The position numbers and the translations under genes are program-made. From Welwitschia mirabilis (lineage: Eukaryota > Gnetophyta > Gnetopsida > Welwitschiales): a DNA stretch of 64,000 bases. A model generated the notes under the pieces. The model was not told the origin of the DNA. It saw only the letters and a program-made list of their open reading frames with translations, and made no database searches. Of this stretch, positions 26,801-38,896 are shown one piece after another. The stretch covers positions 220,090,221-220,154,220 of the forward strand of contig JBOZIK010000001.1 in assembly GCA_051453625.1 (NCBI GenBank), given 5' to 3'. Position 1 is the first letter of the stretch, and every line of letters begins with the position of its first letter.

Positions 26801-27085
26801 TTAGTCTACTAAACTTAGCTTTAAGAGATGTTTTTTAAAAGATAATTTAATGTAAGCATTCTTTTTCTTTTCATGAGCTTCTTCACAAGTATGAAGTAAC
26901 TTTTTCATCTTAGTACATACCTTTTTTAGTTTAACAAATTCTTTAGAAATTAGAACGTATATTTCTTGAAGACTCATACTTTTATCATCTTTACTTTCTG
27001 AATCATACTCTTCTTCTGTCTCATCATCTTCTTCTTGAAAGTGTACACTGATCATGAAAGAAGTATGAGCTTCTTCATTAAACAC
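26801..27085 (-). pseudogene. copia gag middle segment (acidic, coiled-coil-like)
   Basis: A 94-codon open frame holds FMISVHFQEEDDETEEEYDSE followed by a charged, Leu/Lys-rich stretch that could form a coiled coil. Sirevirus Gag proteins have this segment, an FMA-type motif, an acidic run and then a helix, after the capsid and first zinc knuckle. Only about 200 bp separate it from the PBS at 27,281, so the capsid part of gag (normally several hundred codons) has been deleted. The ATG at 27,085 is therefore an internal Met, not a true start. Confidence 0.65.
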
Positions 27086-27280
27086 TTCTATCCATGTTGC
27101 ATCTATTATAGTTTCTATGTATCCTTCATCTTTGTTTCACCAAAATTGAAACTTATAAGACTATAAGAAAATTCATATCCTCATCTTCCAATAGGCCTAG
27201 TTTATCTAATTGAAGAGTGAAGTTTTAATAGACAATACTTCTTCCATTATTCACTCAAGAAGTTACTTCTTTTTGTGAGT

Positions 27281-27297
27281 ACCTACTCTGATACCGC
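27281..27297 (-). promoter_or_regulatory. Met-tRNA primer-binding site of the copia element
   Basis: The minus strand reads ggtatcagagtaggtac directly inside the LTR. The plant copia PBS is tggtatcagagc, complementary to the 3' end of initiator Met-tRNA. This fixes the minus orientation of the element. Confidence 0.8.
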
Positions 27298-27298
27298 T

Positions 27299-27530
27299 TG
27301 AGGGCTATTTAAATCAAAGGGAAGGCATGAATGAGTTCTATCAAATTAAAATTTAAACCAATAATAGAATGAGAAAAAATATAATAATAAATATATTATT
27401 AAGATAACATTGTCTCCCAAGCTGGGTACGTCCACACACAGAGGGTAGCTTCCTTTCATACCTTTAGATATTCTTTACCTATAAGAAAGTGGTGGTTTTT
27501 TGGTGCATCACCAACCTTACAATATTTTTT
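27299..27530 (-). repeat. 5' LTR of the copia element, truncated
   Basis: It begins tgagggct next to the PBS and aligns with 19,578-19,800 (caaattaaaatttaaaccaataatagaatgag; acacagagggtagcttcct; ggtgcatcaccaacctta). Similarity stops at an A/T tract near 27,530, so about 1.9 kb of the LTR is missing from this end, including the promoter. Confidence 0.7.
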
Positions 27531-28840
27531 TTTTTCTTTTTAGTGCTTCATTGATTAAACAAAATATAGAATGAAGAACACATAGGTAATAAGAACTTCT
27601 CATGGAGATCATAGGACTAAATCCTTCTAGTATGAAATTCGAAATAAAATATCTAAAAGCTAAAAGAAATGTATTTAATAAATAAATTTAAATATCCTAA
27701 TATTTTTATGATTTTGTATGTATAGATTTTGTACAAGAAAAATTCAAATCCATACTATACAAACTTTTTATTATGAAAACTCAAGTTACATAACTAGATA
27801 AGAATGATACATAATACTAAACTAAAAAGTTAAATAATATAAAAAGGAATAATAGTGTCATCTAAAAATATCAAATCCTAATTTCATCTAGTAAAAATAA
27901 GAATGTGGCTTAAAACATTAAGTAAAAGTCCTAAAACAAAAGATCAATAAGAAAATCTAGTGCTATAAAAGTTACACTTTCCAAAATAAATGAGATTTGT
28001 TAACATAAGTAATATAACATGAAATCATAATCAAATGATAGAAAAAACCTAATTCATACTAGTAATTAAAGAAGTTAATAAGTGTTAGCAAATCCATAAC
28101 TAATTATAGTAAAAAGTGATTTAATTTTCATATAAATAAGTCAAAAATGGAAAGACCAAAATAATAATAAGCTATTGCAAAGACATGCTATAATAAAAAT
28201 TCATGTGATTAGTGATTAATCTAATTGATACTTTACAAGTCAATTTCATATTTATCATCAAAAAAAGAATCATTAAAATATAAATACATAGCATCAAATA
28301 AAAATATGTAGTCTATAAGAAGGATAAATGCCAAGTGTGCAATTCATAGGATGTCATGATATCTCTAAAGATGATATAGCTAGGTGTAATGCAAAGATTA
28401 TTTTACAATACTCTTGGTGTATACAATGAATTAATGAAATGCTATATTTCATTCATATATTATTTATCAAGTAATTTTTATTTATTAATATGTAATTTAT
28501 ATAATTACATCCTTAAAAATTTATCTTTTATGAATATTTTTAACTCTTTAGAAGTAACATAGCAAATAGAATTTTAAATATGATTAAAAAATAGAGATGT
28601 TGTATAGCTAAAATTTAATTAAGCATATTGTTTTTTTAAAAAATAAAAATAATATTTGATAAAAGATTTGTTAAGGTTTTTAGTAAATCTTATAAATCTT
28701 TGATAGTTATGATAAAGGAGAATTTAAGTATTACAAAAACATTTTAAATGGGGTGTGATGCTAGTAAAATCCATAAGGACAAGCTTGTTTCTTTATTTAG
28801 TAAAAGTTTAATAAATATAAGTAGAAATATTCAACTTATG
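27531..28840. other. Unassigned AT-rich DNA
   Basis: No gene or repeat recognised. The left edge is the truncated copia LTR and the right edge is the gypsy fragment W. Confidence 0.5.
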
Positions 28841-29565
28841 AAAAGAGTTATATCCTATATTTCAAGCTTTAAAAAGATAATGAAATATCTATCTCATAAG
28901 AAACTTATTCTTTTTTAAACTAATAATAAAGCTTTAGAGTATTTAAATGATTAAAATTATATGAATACTGTGAAAGTTAAGTGAGTAATAATATTATAGG
29001 AGTTTTGTTTTATCATCAAAGATAAGAATGACAATAGCATGATTAGATATTAAGTAAATTATTGTACTTTTGATGTTATTTGATTTTATCTTTTAGATCC
29101 ATATAAATGAAACAAACATTTTAAAGAAATATTAAGCATGAAAAAGAGGCCCTTTCAAGGTATCCCTTTGATGATTTCCATACCTAAAATGACCTTCTTT
29201 AAAAGGAAGGAAAATTATGTATTTTTAGAGATTCTATAAGAAGTAAAATTATCTGGAAAAATACAATGAGGATATGATGGTACCTTATGAGGTGAAAAAA
29301 CCTAATGTAAAGGAATACAAATTGCCCTAACTTAAACATGAATGTGTAAAAATGAAGGGAAATTTTTAAAATTTATTAAAGAGTTAAAAGAAGATATCTT
29401 ATTGCCAGATTATACATGTCATTACTAATTATAATATATCTTAGAAAGATCTAAGCATCGATCTTGTTCTTGATTTAACTTGGTCTAAATGAGATGATAA
29501 TTTTAAATAATTAGTTATTAATAAAATTATTTAAATAATACATGTTTCATATGAATTAAGATAAT
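28840..29565 (+). pseudogene. Element W: gypsy RNase H to integrase fragment
   Basis: Readable motifs in order: HKKLILF..NNKALEYLND and EFCFIIKDKND (28,890-29,020), the end of a Ty3/gypsy RNase H domain (family: TDH.ALKYL..Q and VIKHK); a spacer with DPYK..KHFKEI (29,095-29,135); and KDLSIDLVLDLTWSK (about 29,443-29,490), the start of the integrase core (family: W.DLSMDFVLGLP). Next comes VINKII.IIHV, where the family has VVDRFSKMAHF: the first catalytic Asp of the D,D,E triad is Asn. The fragment stops where the Athila-like LTR begins at 29,566, so W was probably the insertion target. Confidence 0.65.
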
Positions 29566-30953
29566 TCATAACATGTAAAAATTAACATTTATCTCAGGCA
29601 TATTAGGCCAATTTATCATATTAAAGACATTAAATTAATTATTTTAATCATAAAAACATGTTTTTTATATTGTTTGATGTCAAACTTATACATTATAACT
29701 TGGATTTTTTTAGGTTTTTAATTGCATGCTAGAGATTATGCTAAAATATAAAGGTGTTTTCATACCAAATGCTGACAACAATGATAACCTATATGATAGA
29801 ACTGGTTAACCTTGTAATATGTAAAGTTGGAAGAAGGTAATTTGGTAATGATACACATTTAGAAGGATAAGGCTCCTATAAAAAATTATAATAAGTTAAA
29901 ACATAGGAACATTAAATCATAAAAAATTTTAAAAAGATTTATTTGAATGCATGCCACCTAAAAGTTTCTCATGATAATATCATTTCTTCAATTTTAGCAT
30001 TGCATACTTGTTAAAGCATCATGGAGTTTTGCATACTTGTTAAAGCATCATGGAGTATTAAAAGTAATTAAAGGATATACATAAAGTGAGAAAATGATGT
30101 ACGAATACTAATAATTTTGAAATTATAAAAAAAAATTAAAAGGAAGAATGAATACAAAGATATACTTAGTCTAAATAATAAGAAAATAAAGGAAGGTGAA
30201 GTTTAAATGTTTTCCCAAAAAAAAAAAAAGAAAAAAAAACTACAACTTGGACATGAAGGAGAAGAGTAACACTACTTATAGTTCACCTTTAATGGAAAAC
30301 GATGACATAGAAGCACTCATTGGTAAATAAAATAAATGATTAAAGTTATTAAAATATATGTTTGTTATCTATTTAAGTTTGGATTTATAATGTTTAAAGT
30401 TTTAGTTTTTAAGTTCAAAATTTAGGATTAAAATATAACATCATTTTAATGTACATGGACCCTATTTCATGGTATAAGTGATGGAATTTTATCTTGAAAC
30501 CAACTAAACATGTTATTTTCTTAACTTTATAGTAAAAATTCATTTACTAAATTTGACTAATAAATAATGAATTCATGCTTATAGTCATATTTTTATGTAA
30601 TTTTTAAAATGGAATCCTGTAATCATTAGATCTCAATTTAGAATGTTATATAAATCATAATTCAAATTTTTAAATTTTTAATAAAATCTTTCATGGTCTA
30701 TGAATTGGAGAAATTAGTACATATTTGAATATTATGTTTATAGGAATTTTCCATTGGAATTAGAATTTTATAAGATTAAGATGTTTCTAAGAAGGATAGA
30801 CTAAAAGAATATAATAAGTTTCTATTCTAGGTGATATTTCTTATTACTACATATTTTAGCTTTTGCATTGTTATAATATTATTATTGTATTTCATGTTTT
30901 ACATTTTCTAAGATATATCTTTATACTTCTATTATACGATTGTAAATTACTTT
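29566..30953 (+). repeat. Athila/Tat-like LTR (possible 5' LTR of element Y), partial
   Basis: It starts tcataacatgtaaaaattaa, closely matching the LTR starts at 53,776 (tgataaaatgtaaaaattga) and, on the minus strand, 51,691 (tgataacatgtaaaaattaa). Similarity to the 53,776 copy is clear for about 300 bp (atatcaggctaattta-type block, ttttaggt...taattgcat, cctatatg). Further right it becomes hard to follow, and element X starts at 30,954. It may be truncated or interrupted by X. Confidence 0.5.
30002..30059. repeat. 29-bp direct tandem duplication
   Basis: gcatacttgttaaagcatca... starts at 30,002 and 30,031; the two copies differ only at the last bases. Confidence 0.9.
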
Positions 30954-32448
30954 TGTTACATGCAAAAATTAATACTCCAAGAAAGTATATTTGATTCGTT
31001 TAACAGAGGTGAAGATTTTAAAATAACCATTTTAACATAAAGTTATGTCTTCTATTCTTTTTACCTTTTTTCATGGAATTATAAACTTTCCCATAAAATT
31101 TTGAAGATAATTACTATCTTATAGAAGACATTATATAAATTAAAGTAATTCTAATAGAAAATACTAATGTTGTCATGTAATACATTAGAAACACTAATTA
31201 TTTAGTGCAAAGTGAGATCATTCTTATGTTCTCACATTTTTATTAAAAAGACATCACATTCCACTTATGGAATTAGTCAAATGTTAAATCAGAATCAACC
31301 ACTAATCTCAATGACATGTGACAGAGGTAGAAGTTGATATGTCATAGTGACATGTAGTAGTAACAATGATAACAACATGAAGAACACATGGCAAAATATC
31401 TAGTAGTAGCTACATCATCATTCAAAGGCCATTTCATTAGCTTATTTTCATAAGAATATAAAGAATCTTGCATTAAGGCTACATGATAAATTTTGTAACC
31501 TACCCTTAATGTGATCATTCAAAAGTATAAACTCTCTTGTATAACTACCATTAACCACTACATGCCAAAGAATTCCCCATCATCCCTTACTTACAAAAGG
31601 GCTTTAAGCCCTTATTGTAAGGAATTTTTGATTAGTAAAATGTATTGGGAGTACTTAGATCATCAGGATGTCATGGCTTGCTAAGCACCTCTCTTAGGAG
31701 TGCATTTTTTCTAATGCTAGTTTTAGGAGTCCATTTTAGCTTCATCTTCCTCTTTTAACATAATGTATTTCCTTAATTAATAGAGTAAATAATTATTCAT
31801 TTTTAATTTGAGTGCATATTAACATGATACTATTAACGCTTAGGTGAAACTCTTTTTTGTTTTTGATATTATAGTAGTTGTTCATTCTTTGATTTTTAGT
31901 GTATATTCACATGATAGTATTAATCCTTAGGTGAGACTACATCATCAAGACCTTTTGAACTAGTGAATTCTTTAAAGCTAGGTTTTGGTTATAGTAGTCA
32001 TTATGTTATAGATTTTAAGAACAATTTTACTTACTCTCTATGTTTGTAAAGGGCTATGAAGAACTAAAATAATTAATAAATCCATTAATGCTAAGGTGGT
32101 GATTGAGACTATGTTACCACACTTAAGCCGTCATGACTTGATGATTTAAGCATGTATTTCAATAATTACAAGAAACCATTAAAGTGAAGATGGGTCATTG
32201 CACAAGCTAAGTTAGACCTCTGGAGTATGTCCATTTTCCTACATTACCAACCAAAGTTCACTAAAAATATCTCAAAATATTGATTTTACATCTTATTTGA
32301 TATCATTATAGGATTGAAAGTATCATGTCACTTTTGATAAGTTTACCATAAATTTCCCTATGGAAGAATAATATTGGGACCTTATATATGTTATTTAATA
32401 TTCACAATTTTTATCATAATGAAATAAAGTAATTCATAGTGAATAAAT
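30954..32448 (+). repeat. 5' LTR of element X
   Basis: It starts tgttacatgcaaaaatt and ends near cttcatagtgaataaa. It aligns over its whole ~1.49 kb with 43,533-45,008: gacatgtg..., cattgtaaggaatctttgatta, atgtcatg, ctatggaagaat.at, attcacaattttt. Differences are dominated by transitions. Confidence 0.85.
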
Positions 32449-32468
32449 TTCTAGCAATATTATTAGAA
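32449..32468 (+). promoter_or_regulatory. Decayed Asp-tRNA primer-binding site of element X
   Basis: ttctagcaatattattagaa lies at the LTR edge. Against the Athila/Tat PBS ttttggcgccgttgccgggg, nearly all of the many differences are G-to-A or C-to-T. The same position in element Z is much better preserved. Confidence 0.55.
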
Positions 32469-33582
32469 ATATTAGTATGATAGACTTTCAAAACTTGTAC
32501 AATTTTTTTTAAGAATTGTTTTTCATTAGTTTTTGTTTTTTCAATTATTAGTACTAGTTCATGTCTATTTATACTTGAACTAGTTATTTTTTCTTTTACT
32601 TTAAAGTGTTTATTTTATTTTCTTTCCTCTCCAACATTGGGTACTAGTCCTTTTCAAATGAAATCTAAATTGGTTTAATTTTAAGTTTTTTTTAGTATTT
32701 ATTCTAACACTAAAAATCAAATTCATATCTGACATTATGTGTTATAAATATAGTGGTTTTTTATAGGTCTCAATCAAAATCAAGATCGTAAAAAGAAAAA
32801 GAACTAAATTTAAGTTCTAACATTATGTATTTTTTGTTTGCTAATTTTTGTAATTTTTTAAATTATTTTATTTCTTATTCTATTTTTATAAATTATGATA
32901 AAAGTTTTAAAATTAAAAATATTTGGAATTTTTTTTTACATAGGTTCTATTTTAGTTTTATGCCAATTTTATTTTTTATCATATTGGAAGTCTAGAAGTT
33001 TTATGTGACCATTATGAGCCTATTATTATCTATTTTTACAAATCATAATCTTTCAACTTAACTAGTTTTACCAACTTTCCTAACCAATGTCACTGGTGTT
33101 TTTAAGTAGAAGGCTCTGATATTGAAATCAAACCTTTTATAACCTATTAAAAACCTATCTATCATTTATATCCTATCTAAACTAATTTTGAAACTTGTAT
33201 TTCTTGGATTTAAGATGAATTAAAATGATTAATTAAAAACCCATTCAACAACATGGATCCTAATACTAAAGGAAATAAGGACCAAAGGATCTTATTTGAA
33301 AATCAACCTAATAACAACCCCCCAAAGAGAACAAGCCTCTACCTTTAAAAAAAAACCAAAATAATCAATCTAGTTTTCAATGTCCTTTTAATGTACTCTA
33401 ATAAAACTAAGAGCTTATAGCCAACCTACATGCCTAATACCTTAGTCAAGAAATAACTTGAAAGTTTAGCCAAAATAAATCACAAAACCAATCCAATCCC
33501 TTAAATAAAGATTTTGTGATTATTTGTAATCATAATGCTTAGGAATATTCTCATGAATTATATAATTATTGATAGCATAAAG

Positions 33583-34180
33583 TTAAACTTTAAGTCATCC
33601 AGCATCTAATTATTACCTTACTTTTATGGCTTAGATTCTGAAGACTGTTATTTACACCTTAAAGAATTTGAATGTGTATTATCTATTAGATCATAAGTCC
33701 CTACTACTTTTAATACCATTAGACTCATCCTTTTTTTTATTATCCTTGAAGGAAAAATCTAAATCTTAGGTTTACATCCTTAAGCCCTTATTAATTAGAA
33801 CATGGATAGATTTAAACAAGAATTTTATTTTCAATTTTTTTCAAACCACAAAACAAATGCCCTGAGGTGAGATCTTATGAATTACTAATAAAAGGATCAT
33901 GAAACTTTCTCTTAAGACTTATAGAGATTTAAAATTTTACTACAAAACTTTTTACAATATGAATTTGATTTAGGCATAAAGATTAGTTTCTTTTATAGCA
34001 AATTATTTATCAATAATAGACAATTAGTCAAGATGATGAGTAGAGGTTATTTTATTAGTTTTAAATTAGATAAAATATGGGATTATCTTGAAATATTAGT
34101 TGAAATCTCTAAGAACTGAGAGAAACTAATTGAATAACCTAGATCCCATCCATTTGTTAGATCTACTAGTGTTTTTTGAG
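33583..34180 (+). pseudogene. Element X gag (capsid region)
   Basis: Across several stops and shifts the frame reads LNFKSSSI, LLPYFYGLDSEDCYLHLKEF (33,590-33,670), NALR (near 33,860), then FDLGIKISFFYSKLFINNR (about 33,965-34,020), QLVKMMSRGYF and LDKIWDYLEILVEIS. This is the capsid part of Athila/Tat Gag, whose relatives read F.GL..EDP..HLK.F and ...FYEGL...R. Element Z gives the parallel sequence (LLPYFHGLESKDPYFHLKKF; YKGLSSNNRHLVQLMTRDSF). Gag packages the element RNA. The rest of gag is interrupted by LTR B. Confidence 0.75.
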
Positions 34181-35269
34181 TCCTAGAAAACTTTGATATT
34201 AATAACTAAATAAATGAAATATCTAGAAGAGTAAAACTCCTTTCCACTTGATCTAAACCATCTATCACCACACCTAAATGCCTTATTTATTACCTAAACT
34301 CTCCCAAATACCAAAGTATTCTTTTATATCCATTTTATATAATAGTATAAATGAATAAGGTAATACCATAAGATAAAATAACTCATAGTTAAACACTTAT
34401 CACCCCTAGTGGAGGAAGCATCCCAACTTTTCTTGAAGAGAAAATAATTTTCATGATTCAAATGAAATGAGTTAATTAAAAACCACATTTTCATCATCAT
34501 CAAATCCACAAAAACCTTCAACATCTATCCTAGTAAAAGAAGCATTGAGAAATTCATAGATATCCAAGCCTAGATTAACCATGATCAAACTCAAACAAAC
34601 CATGATCATTAAAAAAATCTTAATCAATATTTATCTATCTTAATCAATCTTAAACACATTACCAAATCCAAATCTAAATGCTTTAATAAATTCTTTCTTA
34701 TCTATACCAAATAGAACCCAATAATCTCCCCATAAGTACATAGCCAAATTATAAAGGAATTAGCTTCATAAAAGGATTAGAGCCTAACAATATTAAAGAA
34801 ATAGGGCCATCGATCTTAGAAATGGGAAAGAGTTGAATAAATAAATAAAGAAAAACATAACTAAAGAAGAATAATCAAGTGTCACATCCACATTGTTGTG
34901 CTTCTTATAAAATTTGCAAGTTTATGTTTAATGAAATAATTGGAAAATTTTGATTTAATTGAAACCCTCAATTGTTGTAAATGCTATGATTCTTGAAATG
35001 TAGTCTTATTAGATTGCAATATGAATACCATTTTATGTAAATGTTTGTACCCAATTTTTATATGCTTTTGTGGTGGAAATGATATATTTTATTTACTTAT
35101 GTAATTAAATGTAAATATTGAATTGAATACTATGGATACATATTACTTATTCCTTTTACTCATTAATAAATGTGAAGCATCATCTTGATTATATTATTAA
35201 AAGCACCTACTGGTCAGGCAATCATTTATGAGACATTACGTAATCCCTCTCTTAACTTCCCTTATTTAT

Positions 35270-35420
35270 GATATTTTATCTTCATATGCAAGGAATCTTT
35301 GCCAACTTTTGCTTGTCTTCAAATGTAAGGAATCTTTGTCAACTTTTTTTTATCTTCATATGCAAGGAATCTTTGTTAACTTTCATTTGTCCTCATATTC
35401 TTGTGACTCTTTGCATGTCA
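35270..35420 (+). repeat. Three short tandem units before the LTR B TATA box
   Basis: The phrase tcttcatatgcaaggaatctttg...caactttt recurs with spacings of about 38 and 36 bp. Upstream promoter repeats are common in LTR U3 regions; a regulatory role here is inference. Confidence 0.7.
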
Positions 35421-35432
35421 TTAAATCTTGAT

Positions 35433-35442
35433 TATAAATAGG
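35433..35442 (+). promoter_or_regulatory. TATA box of LTR B
   Basis: gattataaataggactttcc matches the LTR A box in core and downstream context. Just upstream, three copies of a ~55-bp unit (atgcaaggaatctttg, at about 35,286, 35,324 and 35,360) may be U3 repeats. Confidence 0.55.
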
Positions 35443-35858
35443 ACTTTCCTCCTCCTTTTACCTCACTTTCATTTTTGGAGAACCTTTTTTTATCGAGTCT
35501 TAGAGCCGGAAAAAGCCTTGAAGACTAGCAAAGATTTTGAGTTCTTGAAAATCGGTGTGGTTCCTTACCTTTATGCTTTCTTATTAGTCCTTTTTTATGC
35601 ATTTTGTATTGAGATTGTTGTGTTTATTATGGGGTTATTTACTTTTATGATTTCTTGTTGATTCTTCTTATGCAATATATATAGATATAATTATGTTGTG
35701 TATGGTTTTATTCTCTTATCTTTTCTTGATGGCCTCTCATATTCATTTGATCAAAGCGCATATAATTCCTGTAAGTTGGTTATATATTCTTGTATAAGAA
35801 AAACTCTATGTTGAATCATATTTTATCTTTATGTATCCTTCCTCAATATCTTGGAATT

Positions 35859-36767
35859 NNNNNNNNNNNNNNNNNNNNNNNNNNNNNNNNNNNNNNNNNN
35901 NNNNNNNNNNNNNNNNNNNNNNNNNNNNNNNNNNNNNNNNNNNNNNNNNNNNNNNNNNNNNNNNNNNNNNNNNNNNNNNNNNNNNNNNNNNNNNNNNNNN
36001 NNNNNNNNNNNNNNNNNNNNNNNNNNNNNNNNNNNNNNNNNNNNNNNNNNNNNNNNNNNNNNNNNNNNNNNNNNNNNNNNNNNNNNNNNNNNNNNNNNNN
36101 NNNNNNNNNNNNNNNNNNNNNNNNNNNNNNNNNNNNNNNNNNNNNNNNNNNNNNNNNNNNNNNNNNNNNNNNNNNNNNNNNNNNNNNNNNNNNNNNNNNN
36201 NNNNNNNNNNNNNNNNNNNNNNNNNNNNNNNNNNNNNNNNNNNNNNNNNNNNNNNNNNNNNNNNNNNNNNNNNNNNNNNNNNNNNNNNNNNNNNNNNNNN
36301 NNNNNNNNNNNNNNNNNNNNNNNNNNNNNNNNNNNNNNNNNNNNNNNNNNNNNNNNNNNNNNNNNNNNNNNNNNNNNNNNNNNNNNNNNNNNNNNNNNNN
36401 NNNNNNNNNNNNNNNNNNNNNNNNNNNNNNNNNNNNNNNNNNNNNNNNNNNNNNNNNNNNNNNNNNNNNNNNNNNNNNNNNNNNNNNNNNNNNNNNNNNN
36501 NNNNNNNNNNNNNNNNNNNNNNNNNNNNNNNNNNNNNNNNNNNNNNNNNNNNNNNNNNNNNNNNNNNNNNNNNNNNNNNNNNNNNNNNNNNNNNNNNNNN
36601 NNNNNNNNNNNNNNNNNNNNNNNNNNNNNNNNNNNNNNNNNNNNNNNNNNNNNNNNNNNNNNNNNNNNNNNNNNNNNNNNNNNNNNNNNNNNNNNNNNNN
36701 NNNNNNNNNNNNNNNNNNNNNNNNNNNNNNNNNNNNNNNNNNNNNNNNNNNNNNNNNNNNNNNNNNN
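35859..36767. other. Assembly gap (909 N) in LTR B
   Basis: The right edge resumes inside the ~36-bp repeat also present in LTR A, so the gap probably holds that repeat array. All long frames crossing it are artefacts of N. Confidence 1.
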
Positions 36768-36810
36768 ATGAGGTAGTGGTCTTCACAGATCACTGAACGA
36801 GGCAGTGAAG

Positions 36811-36832
36811 ATATATATATATATATATATTA
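36811..36832. repeat. (AT)n microsatellite
   Basis: An uninterrupted run of about ten AT units next to the gap edge. Confidence 0.9.
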
Positions 36833-37606
36833 TCAATCCTATTCTCATTGATAACCATAAGCTCATTATTTGTGTATGTCTTGGATTTCTTATAAATTTT
36901 AAACTATTTCCTTTCTATCCTAATCCTTGAAGAATCTTGCCAAACTACTTATTTTTGCCTGGGCCATACGTGGGGCTATGAAATTTTCATAGTTCTTATT
37001 CCATATTTTTTTTGTGATAGGTGAAAAGTCTAGTATCTTATTACTGATATGGCATGAGTTCATGATGGATCATTGGATCTAAAATGGTGGAAAAATCTTC
37101 GAATTTATTTTATCTCTTGGGCTATTAGAGTTAATTACCTGATTACATGAACAGTCAATATATTAATTATTATTTTAATAAGAGACAGATTCTATTTATT
37201 TATAAGTGTGTGGCATGCATTTTTATATGGAATGATGATTTTCCTTCTTGAAATAAAATTTTTTTATTGGAGGTCATACTTTTCGGTTGTTATTTCATGA
37301 AATTTATTAAAATCTTGAATATTTTCCAATGTATTTATAAAATATTTTATTAGATATCGAATGAAAAATTTGTGTATTCTTAAGAATCTTCTTAGAGTAA
37401 ACTTGAATTTGTGCATTATTATTATATTGTAATTGAAAAGTCTTCTTGGAAGTTTTATTAGAAAACTTTGAAAGATTTTGTGATAAGTTGATGTTTTCTT
37501 GAGTTTATTAGAAGTTTTGTAATGTATCTTTGATAAAACTTCTTTTAACTGTGGATAAGATACTTTCCCTCCTTACTAAAGGAATTTAAATCCTAAGAAA
37601 AAGAGA

Positions 37607-38599
37607 GATTACAAAATCATAATGGTGACCTTTCTTTCTACAGTTTGTTCTTTTACTGTTACATCAAGAAGGCATCCATTAAATAAAATAAATAGCTCAT
37701 TTAAAATGTAACTGCCATTGTATTATAATGATTTTCAACAACACACAATTTATTTCCTTATAAGCTTATGTGTGTCCTTTTCCTCCCTTCCAGATAGTCA
37801 AATTTCTCCCTAACCTCCATATTTCTCTTATCCACTTTTATTGCATTCTTTATTATGAGCCTTCTTTGTAAAAGCTTAGATGTAGTTACCTTCTGCAATG
37901 TGATCTTGTTCGCCTTTTCATCTTAGTGTTTTTCTTTCTCTTATGCATCACCTGATCATCCCTCCTCAAGAAACATATGCTTCTCCCTATCAGAATCAAC
38001 AATCATCTTTTTGTTCAATAAAAGTTTAAATGTCTCAAAACATAAGTTTTAAATAGTATTTCTATAAAAATGAGCTTAATCCATAGCCTATCTATTTCCA
38101 GTCAAAAATGTAGTCTATTTTATCATATTCCAACATTTCAGTTTACTATTTCGAATTCTTATTTTCTTTAAAAATGTAAAAAAGGCTTGAATGTAACTTT
38201 TGAAATGACTTTTCATGGATATGAGCTTAATATATTCCCTTTAGGATAAAACCTAGGTGTTTCCAATCAAAAACATAGTTTGTTTTATCATTTTTTAATG
38301 TTTTGGTTTATTGTTTCGAATTCTTATTTTCTTTAAAAATGTGAAAAAGGCTTGAATGTAACTTTCAAAACATCTTTCCATGGATCTAAGCTTAATTCAT
38401 GCCATTTAGGGTAAACATGGGGAGTTTTTAATCAAAAACACACTCTATTTTATCATTTTTAAACATTTCAAGTCACTATTGTTATTTGATAAATGAATAA
38501 TGTAAAACAGACTAAATAAATTAAGTAATTTTATTTAATGATTAAATTAAGTTGTAAATTATACAATTTTATTAGACTAATATTAATTCTTTAGCTTTA
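37607..38599 (+). repeat. Large direct repeat, copy 1 (in LTR B)
   Basis: It matches 38,897-39,739 at an offset of 1290 bp (the 100-N gap between them has unknown true size). Shared landmarks include catcaagaaggcatccatta, gtgtgtccttttcctccctt, cctaacctccatatttctct and ttaattctttagcttta. This copy contains three internal ~150-165-bp units, each with gagcttaat (38,072; 38,223; 38,388). Confidence 0.85.
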
Positions 38600-38699
38600 N
38601 NNNNNNNNNNNNNNNNNNNNNNNNNNNNNNNNNNNNNNNNNNNNNNNNNNNNNNNNNNNNNNNNNNNNNNNNNNNNNNNNNNNNNNNNNNNNNNNNNNN
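38600..38699. other. Assembly gap (100 N)
   Basis: The gap starts inside the terminal word ttctttagctttagattt of the direct repeat, so the assembly broke at a repeat. Confidence 1.
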
Positions 38700-38896
38700 C
38701 TCAAAATTTGAAACCATTTGTATTAGGAGTTAATTTAGTCCTCCTAAGGTTAATTAAAAATTTTGAGATTAGAAGATCTATTAAAATTAATTTAATGTTA
38801 ATAAGTCAAAAGCTAAAATAAATAAGAGCAATCAGTAAAGAGCTATGGCAACGATTAGGGGGATTCAGTTAGAAAGTGGATGTTAGATAAAGGGGA

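Larger units (their letters stand above)
19578..27530 (-). mobile_element. Sirevirus-like Ty1/copia retrotransposon, decayed
   Basis: Reading leftward on the minus strand: 5' LTR (truncated, right end), Met-tRNA PBS, gag remnant with a second-knuckle-like segment, pre-integrase domain, assembly gap, acidic linker, RT, RNase H, a long non-pol region, a possible PPT and the 3' LTR. The LTR ends can be aligned: acc(t)acaagaaa...ggtttttggt and accaaccttacaat-like blocks occur in both. The acidic Asp/Glu-rich gag segment, long LTR and extra DNA after pol point to the Sirevirus lineage, which is inference from layout and motif likeness. Stops and frameshifts occur throughout, so it cannot encode working proteins. 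Confidence 0.8.

Noticed and set aside
35228-35661. Two plus-strand frames of 67 and 77 codons
   Set aside because: They lie on the LTR B promoter repeats and leader; no domain, and the first is made of the upstream repeat.
35790-36796. Long frames of more than 300 codons on both strands
   Set aside because: They consist of unknown residues across the 909-N gap; only a few real codons lie at the edges.
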